Assembly: GCA_938040995.1 (NCBI GenBank)
Contig: CALHZT010000283.1
Span: 1 to 36,737 of the forward strand
Origin: an uncultured Pirellulaceae bacterium
Lineage (GTDB): Bacteria; Planctomycetota; Planctomycetia; Pirellulales; Pirellulaceae
Direction of reading: 5' to 3'
Length of the DNA stretch: 36,737 nucleotides
Shown: one piece after another, positions 25,101 through 32,977 of the stretch
Numbering within the stretch: position 1 is the first letter of the stretch
Layout: each line of letters starts with the position of its first letter
The notes under the pieces: model-generated
The model's input: the letters and a program-made list of their open reading frames with translations, nothing else
Told to the model about the DNA's origin: nothing
Database searches by the model: none
Program-made: the position numbers and the translations under genes

Positions 25101-26784
25101 ATTCGGCGAAGATCGGTTGGACTCCAGAGTTCATCGCGTCGCCCAACGCTGCCCGCGGAATCGCGAACCAGAATCCTGTCCCTGCCGGGCCCGGATCCCC
25201 AGCCCAATCGTCGGTTCGTTGATCGCCTGCTCCAGCCGCGATATTGCCAACGAACGTGTTGTCCGGATTGGTGATCCAGTATGCCGCGGAGCTGCTGAAC
25301 CGCGATCGTGCTTCCACAGCGCTGTCGTGCGTGTCGACAACGAATGGGTCTCTTCCGCCAGGGTTGGCGGCGTCCGAGTCGTTTCCACCCACGGCGTGAA
25401 TGCCAAGGGCGATATTGGAAATCAGCGTGTTATCCGTTTCGATAGCATCTTCAAAGAAAAATCCATGGCCGTGAATGTCGTGCAGGACAACGCCCTCGAT
25501 CAGGAGGCCTTTTGTGCCGTGAATCGTGACACCGCGATTGTTCGAATTCGTGATCGACGAATTTCGAAGTACATCGCCTGACCGTTCATCTCCGTTGTGC
25601 CAGTGGATGGGGTACCGTCCTTTCTGGCTGGCTTGTCCCATACCGTCGAGTTGCACACCATCGATCGTGATTTGCCCGGAATTTTGCATGAACATCAGGT
25701 GCCCGCCAATTCCATTGGCAACCTGTTCTGATGGCACCGCTTCGGTGGGAGTTAACGCAGCCGAGCGAACCCGCGGCTCGGTTTGCATTCTCTGTCGATC
25801 GCCAAAGTTGTTATCGGTATCCTGGTCCAGGTCGCCCTGAATTCTGATATTCCGGCTGAGCAACGACACTTCTGCCCGCATGTCGATCTCATATGTCTGT
25901 GAGGCGGGGACAGTGCCCGGGGCGTTAGATTGGCCATACGTTTCTTGCACCCCGTAGTGTCGGTATTCAAGGCTGTCTTCGAATGAAAGCGTAGTAGTAC
26001 CATCTCCGTTGTCGTTGACGTCTGTAATAAGGCGGACTTCTTCCTGTTTATAGTCGTAGGAAGAACTGGCGATGACGATTAGATCACCCTCTGACCAGTT
26101 GAGCACTCCGTCATCGGCCGGTGATGTAACAAAGTCACCACCCAGCGACTGGCCCTCACTGAAGTTTCGCTCGATAAAGTTGTGAACCGTGATCGAGTTG
26201 TCGGGGGCGTCTGCGGTCGCGGCGAGTTTCGTAAAGCTCAGTTTCTCTTCGCCATAGAATTGCAGGCTGCCGGTTCCAGCCGTCATGAGAAAACCGTTAT
26301 TGTTCATGACCGTCATCGGCACCCCTTCGATCGTGTGATCGGCGGTTAAGTCGGTGCCAGTGAGCTTCAGGTTAAAGTCAGCTTCGTCGTAGCGATCCGT
26401 TGCCGTGCCAACGATAAACGCGCCGCCACTGTTGACGTGAACCCATTCGCTGGTCAACGACTTGTCCACGCCTGCTTCTTCCGTCACAACCAGCTCGCCC
26501 TGGATCACAAGTTCTTTGGCCTGGTGATCGATTGGGCCATCCAGTTCGACCGTAAAATCGCCACCGATGACGGCTCGTTGACTGGCGTCCGGCACACCAT
26601 TGTCCCAGGTTGCGGGATTGGACCAGGCTCCGTCCATAACCGCGAATGTGGTCATCACCAACCGCGGTTGCAACTCTTCAAGACTTAAAGGCCCACGAGC
26701 CTCGCGTTGCCCGGCCCGTCGATTGCCAGTTTTGGAAGAAAGCCGTTTTGCAGAATTTCTCAACGCATCGATAAATGAAAACAT
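22189..26784 (-). CDS. Giant G8/CEMIP-like beta-helix protein with CBM6-like and dockerin-like modules
   Basis: A 1531-residue exported protein. AGGAG eight bases before ATG 26784 supports the start. The N-terminus (1-45) is basic and contains LSLEELQPRLV, the motif found near the start of planctomycete surface proteins, in place of a classical signal peptide. A G8 domain begins at about residue 50 (DGAWSNPATWDNGVPD). A parallel beta-helix region follows, with GRYPIHWHNG (389-398), RGVTIHGTKGLLIE and DIHGHGFFFEDAIETDN (about 436-452), closely resembling CEMIP/TMEM2-type hyaluronan-binding proteins. Two CBM6-like modules (about 1005-1150 and 1172-1327, each with DGEWLEYTTN) precede two EF-hand-like loops and two DASDFNIWNSNKF modules (about 1332-1450). 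A charged 80-residue tail without PEP-CTERM ends the protein. Likely binds or acts on an extracellular polysaccharide; no catalytic residue is proven. Confidence 0.9.
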   Translation of the reverse strand: MFSFIDALRNSAKRLSSKTGNRRAGQREARGPLSLEELQPRLVMTTFAVMDGAWSNPATWDNGVPDASQRAVIGGDFTVELDGPIDHQAKELVIQGELVVTEEAGVDKSLTSEWVHVNSGGAFIVGTATDRYDEADFNLKLTGTDLTADHTIEGVPMTVMNNNGFLMTAGTGSLQFYGEEKLSFTKLAATADAPDNSITVHNFIERNFSEGQSLGGDFVTSPADDGVLNWSEGDLIVIASSSYDYKQEEVRLITDVNDNGDGTTTLSFEDSLEYRHYGVQETYGQSNAPGTVPASQTYEIDMRAEVSLLSRNIRIQGDLDQDTDNNFGDRQRMQTEPRVRSAALTPTEAVPSEQVANGIGGHLMFMQNSGQITIDGVQLDGMGQASQKGRYPIHWHNGDERSGDVLRNSSITNSNNRGVTIHGTKGLLIEGVVLHDIHGHGFFFEDAIETDNTLISNIALGIHAVGGNDSDAANPGGRDPFVVDTHDSAVEARSRFSSSAAYWITNPDNTFVGNIAAGAGDQRTDDWAGDPGPAGTGFWFAIPRAALGDAMNSGVQPIFAEFGQFDYNSSHSTSVGLNFDRGSDLEDAAAPGDLNSIHGANEYSPRAGGVSGGAPQSYFIEGFTGYKAYGAAVYHRGEANSIKFRDLKIADSYNGPWAVSENEYHNSLFVGHSKGNANLDAIVGGPRLYDGAGLYAGSHFAGFGEDNAFAFQVEGSSFGPTMYHAFQDTSFEDAQSHGSIAHAVSDFTRGPKGEYRENHDLGRPAQWTKAAMDFDGSLTGGFGGGVGYSIVPDVDFLVDDEDVPLPGGGAWLTDDIYARIRVQNKDDGQDRFGGDFKDSLNETLLRFTNQDGKVIEAIEGQNNGNLSWIQIAAKADEDGPVEGTFSIEYGREGLPKNGFVLNVKNQDGNRPQEQNADIQARIDSARVVIRIVGASNYTPNNASEVLTDAALRSASTGVTYFRDDAAGDLYLNVGIADSQDFIEFAPGDSLQSIDPSRPTASRTIEYGTVIEAEQFDVGIDGTAYHDSDAVNSLGSFRGDTGVDATSTGIGDIADGEWLEYTTNVAGNAYNVGVNIASTTNSGKVRFLSGLSDSAGALRDFGTVDIVNTGGAFQTVWFKSPIDLTYLDGVSDAVVRLEFEGGGFEVDSFEFAPATQTSFEPGRTIEAGFAETTIRLEEFDHGGQGAAYFDDTAEIIDRQNDLFTIRGNDASREFRTDEDVDANRDGLQGKVFDGEWLEYTTNIQAGTYDITLHKFWGGSDNGVKLFVGESNSALEFDFIDEFDFVTGENNEFITLEGIDLSDYAGADRVIRIEIVGNWMGLNEIEFVSTSAATDGDFNGDGLLNCADINALTADIADDNNTATFDLNGDALVNGADLIQWLAIAATANGLGATYLPADFNLDGSVDASDFNIWNSNKFTTTSAWCSGDGNANGVVDASDFNIWNSNKFTSSDLLQSVVASPEDRKDTEVIIAPLDAGKMDDIAEVPVRKLDGVKAQESLQRDGAQSHRVRDLVFSAQLDDEDNIESLNGFML

Positions 26785-27096
26785 CTCGAGGCTCCTTTGC
26801 AGAGAGTGACAGGGAGGGATCGTCGTCGCTTGATGTGATGCCGAGGAAGTGCCGGCAGGAGCCCAACCTGCAACACCGGGGTTTCGGTCATCACAATTAC
26901 AGTTACTGGCCGGTGAAGGACGACCTAAACAGGAATACGGGATTTTTGAGAATCTTCTGGCCGTTGCAGAAATCCCGGCTGCGCATCAGGCCCAAGTCGC
27001 TACCCAGCCCGCCAGGCACGCACCAAATGCATGCCAGCAAACGACTTGCGGACGAACAAGATCCATGCGTCAATGCTTCGTCGGCCTGCGAAAGAG
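26785..27096. other. Gap between kinase and giant-protein genes
   Basis: These 312 bases separate two minus-strand genes and presumably hold the promoter of the giant protein gene. I found no strong hairpin with a T-run and no clear promoter boxes. Open frames crossing the gap have no motifs and are not called. Confidence 0.4.
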
Positions 27097-29085
27097 CTAT
27101 TCGCTGCGTCCTGATTCTCGTTCCTTCTCGATCACCTTGAGTCTGCCCGAAAGCCGCTTCAATTGGTCAGGCGCGAGTTGGCCAGGATGGATCGTCAGTT
27201 CGCGAAGATGAACGAACTGGTAGAGAACACTGAGACTTTCTTCGCTGAGAGGGCAGCCGCGAATATCAAGCGTTTCAATCGCGTAACCTGTTTCTTTCCA
27301 GAGCGCATCGATTTCCGATTCGCTGATGTCGAGATGCATGGCCTGCAACCCGGCAAGAATGCTCCCCGAGTACGACAGTCGCTTCAGTCCCTTACCACCA
27401 ATTCGCAAACGACTTTCTTCGGAATCAAATTCAAACCAGCCGTCATTCCACTCCGGGTTGACAGATCGCAAATGCTCTTCGATGATCGCCGCCCGCTGCC
27501 TGGTGTCCACACGCCGTTTATGATCGTTCAGGACGATCATCGCCTCAAACCCGTTAAAGTCTTCGATGCGGCGCAACAGACCAATCATTTGATCTGTTGT
27601 CAACTGCTCGTCGTCGTCCGGTTTTTGCAGCGCATATTCCTGAGCAAGATCGCTGATTAACTGATCTGGATGTTCGCTCCGCTTTTCGCCCCTTTTCAGA
27701 AATTCCGACGCCTTGTTGAAACGCTGCACAATGAAATAGTGTTCGCCCATCGCCCTCAGGTAGACAGGATTGTCCGGATTTGCAGCGAGTGCAGCGAGCA
27801 GAAGTTTCTCGGGTGTCTTTTCGTCGGCACCAAGGTGCATTTCAATAACGGACTTTTCGAGGGAGTGCGCGTACATTTCAAGCGCCTGCTCAGCTTTGAC
27901 CTGGGCGACTGATGCAATCCGCTCCTTTTCCGCGAGCTTCCAGTATGACCAGGTCGCACCGCCGAACAGCAAGGTCGCTGCACAAAGAACGGTGTTGCAG
28001 TACCTCTTGTTGCGCTTGTAAACCAGGCTCATCTGAGTCAACACACCGGCGTCTTCTGCGTCTGTCGCAAAACCTCTCAAGTAGCGTCGAATCTCCTCTC
28101 CAAGCGATTCAACCGACGAATAGCGACTGAGCGGATCGACGGCCATTGCTTTTAAGGCGACGGCTTGCAAACTTGGCGGGATGTTCCGCGCGGGCGCGCG
28201 TGTTTGCGGTGGAACAACCTCTCCTTTCGCTGCCTTTTCGAGTGCCGACGGCGCTTCACCGTCCAATGGACTCTGCAGCGTCAGGATTGTGTAGAGGATG
28301 CAACCCAGCTGGTAAATGTCCGTCAACGAATTACGAGTGCCGTCTTTTTCGATTTGCTCTGGCGCAATGTACCCGGGCGTACCTCGCACCTGTCCGAAAA
28401 GCGTGCCGGAACTCAGTAAATCGGAGTGCAGTAACAGTCGCTCAAACTCAATTCCTTCCTCGCTACTGTGGACTCGGCCAAGCCCCCAGTCGCAAACGAG
28501 CACCTCACCATACTCGCCCACCTGAATGTTGGCGGGCTTGAGATCCAGGTGTAACACCTGAACCGAATGGGCATAGGCGATTGCATCACAGATTTTGACA
28601 AACATCTGCAGAAGGCTCTCAAGCGGGTAGCGATCGCGAATTTCTGGTTGGCCTTCACGGAGTTTTTCGATCAACTCCCCCAGAGAATCGCCAGACTTGA
28701 GATCCATCGTAAAGTAGGGGCGGTTGCGGTCATCCACGCCAACGTCATGAATCGTAATGATATTCGGATGGTCCAGTAGCCCCGTGAGCCATGCTTCATG
28801 AATGAGCGGGTCGCACAGTTCTGTTGGTGCGTCATCGTGTAGCGTCGCCATGGCCACGTGGCGTTTGCACCGAGCGTCGTAAACTCTGAAGACCTGCTTC
28901 ATGCCTCCCTTCGCGATGAACTCGGCTGATTCGTATCGTTTCGAAATCTGCGAAACAGCGTGCAACGAAGGGCTGATCTCTTTCTCTTCCACAGGCCCTG
29001 CTTCGGCGACGTAATAGAAGGAAGCCAGGCTGGCGGCCAATCTGGAATCCGAATCAGGTTCTGGACTGGATTGATTTTCGTCCAA
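27097..29085 (-). CDS. Transmembrane Ser/Thr protein kinase, atypical at the VAIK lysine
   Basis: A 662-residue protein. The kinase domain (about 50-340) has a glycine loop AKGGMKQVFRVYD, an alpha-C glutamate (E97), catalytic loop HLDLKPANI (D181, K183, N186), metal-binding DWG (D199), APE (241-243) and the structural D256. The position of the VAIK lysine reads VAMA (77-80), so A80 replaces it. One membrane helix follows at about 361-383, then a TPR-like helical part and a C-terminal leucine-rich segment (LETLDIRGCPLSEESL, LRELTIHPG). It starts with TTG at 29085; GGAGGGG, lying at the end of the sigma-factor gene, sits just upstream, so translation is coupled to that gene. Probably transmits an external signal to the co-encoded sigma factor, which is inference. 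Confidence 0.9.
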   Translation of the reverse strand: MDENQSSPEPDSDSRLAASLASFYYVAEAGPVEEKEISPSLHAVSQISKRYESAEFIAKGGMKQVFRVYDARCKRHVAMATLHDDAPTELCDPLIHEAWLTGLLDHPNIITIHDVGVDDRNRPYFTMDLKSGDSLGELIEKLREGQPEIRDRYPLESLLQMFVKICDAIAYAHSVQVLHLDLKPANIQVGEYGEVLVCDWGLGRVHSSEEGIEFERLLLHSDLLSSGTLFGQVRGTPGYIAPEQIEKDGTRNSLTDIYQLGCILYTILTLQSPLDGEAPSALEKAAKGEVVPPQTRAPARNIPPSLQAVALKAMAVDPLSRYSSVESLGEEIRRYLRGFATDAEDAGVLTQMSLVYKRNKRYCNTVLCAATLLFGGATWSYWKLAEKERIASVAQVKAEQALEMYAHSLEKSVIEMHLGADEKTPEKLLLAALAANPDNPVYLRAMGEHYFIVQRFNKASEFLKRGEKRSEHPDQLISDLAQEYALQKPDDDEQLTTDQMIGLLRRIEDFNGFEAMIVLNDHKRRVDTRQRAAIIEEHLRSVNPEWNDGWFEFDSEESRLRIGGKGLKRLSYSGSILAGLQAMHLDISESEIDALWKETGYAIETLDIRGCPLSEESLSVLYQFVHLRELTIHPGQLAPDQLKRLSGRLKVIEKERESGRSE

Positions 29086-29086
29086 A

Positions 29087-29680
29087 TTACCCCTCCAGTT
29101 CTTCGACGACGGCTTTGATTTCCTTGACGAATCTCGCTTTCACGCGGCTCTTGAGCGTATAGACCGAATCAGTCGACAAATTCAGTTCCGCTGCAATCTT
29201 GCTGGCCGCGGTTCCATCGAGGCTCATCGTAAACGACTTGACCGCCCTGTCGGAGAAGAGTTTTCGAATGCGTTCCATCGCCAGACTGGTAACGTAGGCT
29301 GCCCACTCCTGCTCGATTCGCTTTTCAATTTCCGAAGCCGGCTCACTCTCCATCCTCGAGAGAAATTCCTGTTCTTGCTCCAGCAGTTTTCGTCGGCGAC
29401 CGATCTCCGCAAAATGGTCATAGACCGCGTTACGTACGACAACGCCCAACCATGTCCGGAACCGTCCCTTCCCGGCGTCGTAGCTCTTGATACTTCGCCA
29501 CAGCTTCAGAAGAACCTGTTGCACGAGATCGTCGAAGTCGCTCGACGACACTTTCATACGGTGAAGCACGTGGAAAATAAATCGCTCATAGTATTGAACG
29601 AATTCCTCCCAGGCCTGCGAATCGTCAGCATTCGCGGCTCGCAGAATCAGCGACTTTCTCGTCTTCCACTGATCGGCCAA
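29087..29680 (-). CDS. ECF-family RNA polymerase sigma factor
   Basis: A 197-residue two-domain sigma factor. Region 2 is recognisable in AWEEFVQYYERFIFHVLHRM and DFDDLVQQVLLKLWRSIKSYD, followed by GRFRTWLGVVVRNAVYDHF; region 4 has the helix-turn-helix GTAASKIAAELNLSTDSVYTLKSRVKARF. I chose the TTG at 29680, preceded by GGGAG six bases upstream and giving ADQWKTRKSLILRA at the N-terminus as in planctomycete homologues; a TTG at 29707 is the alternative. Its stop codon is one base from the kinase start codon. The pair fits the planctomycete type of ECF factors encoded with Ser/Thr kinases instead of an anti-sigma factor. Targets are unknown; the giant protein downstream of the kinase is a candidate. 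Confidence 0.9.
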   Translation of the reverse strand: MADQWKTRKSLILRAANADDSQAWEEFVQYYERFIFHVLHRMKVSSSDFDDLVQQVLLKLWRSIKSYDAGKGRFRTWLGVVVRNAVYDHFAEIGRRRKLLEQEQEFLSRMESEPASEIEKRIEQEWAAYVTSLAMERIRKLFSDRAVKSFTMSLDGTAASKIAAELNLSTDSVYTLKSRVKARFVKEIKAVVEELEG

Positions 29681-30102
29681 TACGGACTCCCGTTTCGATA
29701 GAGACAATCATCACTTCAAGCCGCATTTCAGGCGAAGCTGCAGGTCGGCAATGTCTACAGGTGGCCAATGTCAATGAGTATGCAAGACATTTTACTTTAT
29801 CAACGGACGGCCATCGACGTGTTGGCTGTATTCATCAATAAAATCGGGAATGGGCAATGGGTCGTTGAGCGCAACAATTGAGATTGCTGCATGGCACGCA
29901 CGAAACCAACAACCAACGGGGGCCAAATAGCCGGCGCCAAGTCGGTAATGCGTGACTCGTTTTCATGAACGACATTTTAGCCGTCCACGAGCTATCGAGG
30001 GAGCGAACGAAGAAAACGCTTGTATTGCCGCTCGTATGGCGACACTCGACCGGACCCTTTCCCTACTCGCAGCAGCTTTTCGCACACTGTCTTCGACCGG
30101 GT
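29681..30102. other. Upstream region of the sigma-factor/kinase pair, no gene seen
   Basis: This 422-base stretch lies between the end of the UDP-xylose synthase gene and the sigma-factor start, both on the minus strand. It should hold the sigma-factor promoter. I could not pick a convincing -35/-10 pair or terminator, and short plus-strand frames around 29952-30174 have no motifs. Confidence 0.4.
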
Positions 30103-31077
30103 TTAGTAGTTCGGCGTTGGTGGGCGGTAGCTTGCGAGGTCAATCGTTTTGAACCAGTCGATGGTCTTGGCTAATCCATCTTCGAGTCGGACCTTTGGTT
30201 CCCAGTCGAGTTTTTCGCGAGCGAGGTCAATGACCGGTTGGCGACGAGTCGGATCGTCTTTGGGAAGAGGCCGCTCGACGAGTTTTGATTTTGATCCCGT
30301 TAGCTTGATCGTCAATTCGGCCAGCTGCCGGATTGTGAATTCATCGGGGTTACCAATGTTGACTGGACCAACAAAATCATCCGGGGCGTTCATCATGCGA
30401 ATCATGCCCTCGATCAAGTCGTCTCGGTAACAGAACGATCGAGTCTGCGAACCGTCGCCAAAAATGGTGATATCTTCGCCGCAGAGAGCCTGTCGAATAA
30501 AGTTACTTACGACTCGACCGTCAAACGGATGCATTCGCGGGCCGTAAGTATTAAAGATTCGCACCAGTCGAACGTTGACTTTGTTCATGCGATGGTAGTC
30601 CATGAACAGCGTTTCGGCGGCTCGCTTGCCTTCGTCATAACAGGCTCGGGGCCCGATAGGATTCACGCACCCGCGATAACTTTCGGGCTGCGGATGCACT
30701 TCGGGATCGCCGTAAACTTCGCTGGTTGACGCCTGCAACACTTTCGCATGACAACGCTTTGCGATTCCGAGCACATTGGTCGCGCCAAGGATCGACGTCT
30801 TCATCGTCTTGATCGGATTGTACTGATAGTGACCTGGCGAGGCCGGGCAGGCGAGATTGTAAATCTCATCCAGCTCGAGAAAGATCGGCACGGTAATATC
30901 GTGCCGAATCAGCTCGAAGTTTGGCTTGCCAAGCAGGTGCGCAACGTTGGCTTTTTGGCTGGTAAAAAAATTGTCCAGGCAAATGACATCGTGGCCATCA
31001 TCAACCAGTCGCTCACAAAGGTGCGAGCCAAGAAAACCGGCACCGCCAGTTACAAGTATTCGTTTGATCGTACTCAA
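30103..31077 (-). CDS. UDP-glucuronate decarboxylase (UDP-xylose synthase)
   Basis: Converts UDP-glucuronate to UDP-xylose, a donor for surface polysaccharides, in the cytoplasm. The 324-residue protein is an extended short-chain dehydrogenase: NAD-binding GGAGFLGSH (11-19), catalytic Y147 and K151 in [14 protein letters not shown], and the UXS-specific [20 protein letters not shown] and [11 protein letters not shown] segments. It begins with TTG at 31077 (no ATG before the NAD motif) with a weak AGAG upstream. It lies 72 bases downstream of the GDP-fucose synthase gene on the same strand, and the two probably form an operon for nucleotide-sugar supply. Confidence 0.93.
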   Translation of the reverse strand: MSTIKRILVTGGAGFLGSHLCERLVDDGHDVICLDNFFTSQKANVAHLLGKPNFELIRHDITVPIFLELDEIYNLACPASPGHYQYNPIKTMKTSILGATNVLGIAKRCHAKVLQASTSEVYGDPEVHPQPESYRGCVNPIGPRACYDEGKRAAETLFMDYHRMNKVNVRLVRIFNTYGPRMHPFDGRVVSNFIRQALCGEDITIFGDGSQTRSFCYRDDLIEGMIRMMNAPDDFVGPVNIGNPDEFTIRQLAELTIKLTGSKSKLVERPLPKDDPTRRQPVIDLAREKLDWEPKVRLEDGLAKTIDWFKTIDLASYRPPTPNY

Positions 31078-31149
31078 AAATTCTCTGCTTTATTGATTGT
31101 CAATTTTGACGTGGCATTCGCATCGCCTGGTCCTAGGACACCGCCCGAC

Positions 31150-32094
31150 TCAGCAAACCGTGGCTTCGCCGTTTTCGCAAAACCACTTATAAGTTTGCTC
31201 GATACCATCCCGCAGGGGAATGCCATGTTTCCAACCAAGCGAATGCAGTCGCGAAACATCGAGCATTTTCCGTGGTGTCCCGTCCGGCTTATCCGAATCA
31301 AACACAATTTTGGCGTCCGGATTCACCACATCGCGAACCATTTCCGCCAGCGACTTGATCGTGAGATCCTCTCCCGTGCCGACATTGATCGTCTGGTTGT
31401 CACTGTAGTTTTCCATCAGGAACAGGCAGGCGGCAGCCAAGTCGTCAACGTGCAGGAATTCGCGTCGTGGCGATCCTGTCCCCCAAACCTGGACTGGATC
31501 GCCCGTCGATTTGGCTTCGTGGAATTTTCGCATCAGCGCCGGCAAAACATGTGAACTCGTCAGGTCAAAATTGTCGTTCGGACCGTAGAGATTTGTTGGC
31601 ATCGCCGAAATAAAGTCGCAGTTGTGTTGATCTCTGTAGGCTTCGCAGCCAATCAGTCCGGAGATCTTTGCAATCGCGTACGCCTGATTTGTATGCTCCA
31701 GCGGCCCGGTCAGGAAATAGTCTTCCTTGATCGGCTGCTGACAGTCGCGAGGATAGATGCAACTACTTCCAAGATAGAGAAGCTTGTTGACATTGTTTTG
31801 CCACGCGGCCTTCATGACCGTGGCGTGAATCATGATATTGTCGTAAAGGAACTCGGCGGGGCGAGTCGAGTTGGCGACAATCCCGCCGACAGTCCCGGCG
31901 ACGTGAATGATGTTTTGTGGCTTGTTCGTGGCGAACCACTTGTCGACGGCGACTTGATCGCGCAAGTCGACTTCCTGGCGAGTCGCGGTGAGGATGTTGT
32001 CGAACCCGTTTTTCTCCAGGCAGCGAACAACCGCCGAGCCGACGAGGCCACGGTGGCCGGTAACATAGATGGAAGCAGAGCGATCGAGTTTCAT
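31150..32094 (-). CDS. fcl: GDP-L-fucose synthase
   Basis: Epimerises and reduces GDP-4-keto-6-deoxy-mannose to GDP-L-fucose with NADPH. The 314-residue protein has the nucleotide motif GHRGLVGSA (13-21), [18 protein letters not shown], the [10 protein letters not shown] segment (S110, S111, C112) and the YxxxK pair Y139/K143 in AYAIAKISG, plus the EFLHVDDLA region, all characteristic of the enzyme. ATG 32094 gives the expected N-terminus; an upstream in-frame extension to 32172 is not conserved in type. The partner GDP-mannose dehydratase (gmd) is not in the window. Followed by the UDP-xylose synthase gene. Confidence 0.94.
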   Translation of the reverse strand: MKLDRSASIYVTGHRGLVGSAVVRCLEKNGFDNILTATRQEVDLRDQVAVDKWFATNKPQNIIHVAGTVGGIVANSTRPAEFLYDNIMIHATVMKAAWQNNVNKLLYLGSSCIYPRDCQQPIKEDYFLTGPLEHTNQAYAIAKISGLIGCEAYRDQHNCDFISAMPTNLYGPNDNFDLTSSHVLPALMRKFHEAKSTGDPVQVWGTGSPRREFLHVDDLAAACLFLMENYSDNQTINVGTGEDLTIKSLAEMVRDVVNPDAKIVFDSDKPDGTPRKMLDVSRLHSLGWKHGIPLRDGIEQTYKWFCENGEATVC

Positions 32095-32233
32095 TGGATT
32101 GGGATTTGACAGGTCCAGGGAATTACCGGAGGCCGACAATGCCAAGCATGCCGCGAGACAATTTCGAGCCAACCACTGCCATCAGTCTAGCTCAAGAATT
32201 GGCCCGCAAAGACCATACAATCCGGCGGATTGT

Positions 32234-32692
32234 TCACTTCTTTCCCAGACGTCGTTTCGCCTGAAAAAAACCAGTCAAAATTCCCCCACACTGGTCGGAT
32301 AGCACACCGCGAACCACCTCCACTTGATGGTTCAGTCGCGGGTCAGCGAGCAGGGTAAAAAGCGAATCGACCGCGCCCGCCTTGGGATCGGAAGCACCAT
32401 AGACGACACGCGGGATCCGGGCCTGCAGAATCGCCCCTGCACACATTGGACATGGCTCGAGCGTTACATAGAGTGTGCAGTTCGTCAGCCGCCAACCGCC
32501 CAGTGACTCGGCGGCTTGTGTGATGGCGATCATTTCTGCATGAGCCGTCGGATCTTTCAACTGCTCACGCTGATTGTGCGCCGACGCGATAATCTGCTCG
32601 TCTTGAACAATGACGGCTCCGACTGGAACTTCACCTTCCTTCTCGGCTCTCACCGCCTCGGCCAGAGCCCGCAACATCATCGTTTCGTCCAT
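32234..32692 (-). CDS. tadA: tRNA-specific adenosine deaminase
   Basis: Deaminates adenosine 34 of tRNA-Arg(ACG) to inosine, needed to read CGN codons. The 152-residue protein carries the zinc/proton-shuttle motif HAE (H51, E53) and the PCxxC zinc ligands C81 and C84 in [11 protein letters not shown], with EVPVGAVIV and [13 protein letters not shown] segments typical of TadA and not of cytidine or guanine deaminases. ATG 32692 gives the canonical start; a TTG at 32734 would add 14 residues. No clear Shine-Dalgarno. It is divergent from the gene at 32978, with 285 bases between them and no recognised feature in that gap. Confidence 0.94.
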   Translation of the reverse strand: MDETMMLRALAEAVRAEKEGEVPVGAVIVQDEQIIASAHNQREQLKDPTAHAEMIAITQAAESLGGWRLTNCTLYVTLEPCPMCAGAILQARIPRVVYGASDPKAGAVDSLFTLLADPRLNHQVEVVRGVLSDQCGGILTGFFQAKRRLGKK

Positions 32693-32977
32693 CGCCGCTG
32701 CCCGTAATTCTGGAGTTTGTGGAGTAAAGAACAAATGATGCTATCGCGCCTGTTGGCTGTAAATGCCATTCATGAGATTTTGAACGGCTGAAAAAACGCG
32801 AAATGCCTGCCGCAGTGCCGCAAACTCCAGCTCGGCTCCGGACAACGAAACGCACTGGACTCGCTATCGCCAAGTCGATTAACCTCTCCGGCACAGCGGT
32901 GATAGCTACCGAAACGAATTCCGCAGTAGCTTCACCAAATACAACGAGTCGACGGATCGCAGACTGGGCCAGATTTT

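Noticed and set aside
27670-28779. Plus-strand frames of 70-130 codons opposite the kinase gene
   Set aside because: Shadows of the kinase coding sequence; none has a Shine-Dalgarno or a motif.
29780-29850. TTGATA...CATACT as a sigma-70 promoter for the sigma-factor gene (minus strand)
   Set aside because: Spacer of about 15 bases is too short and similarity is weak, so I did not call it.
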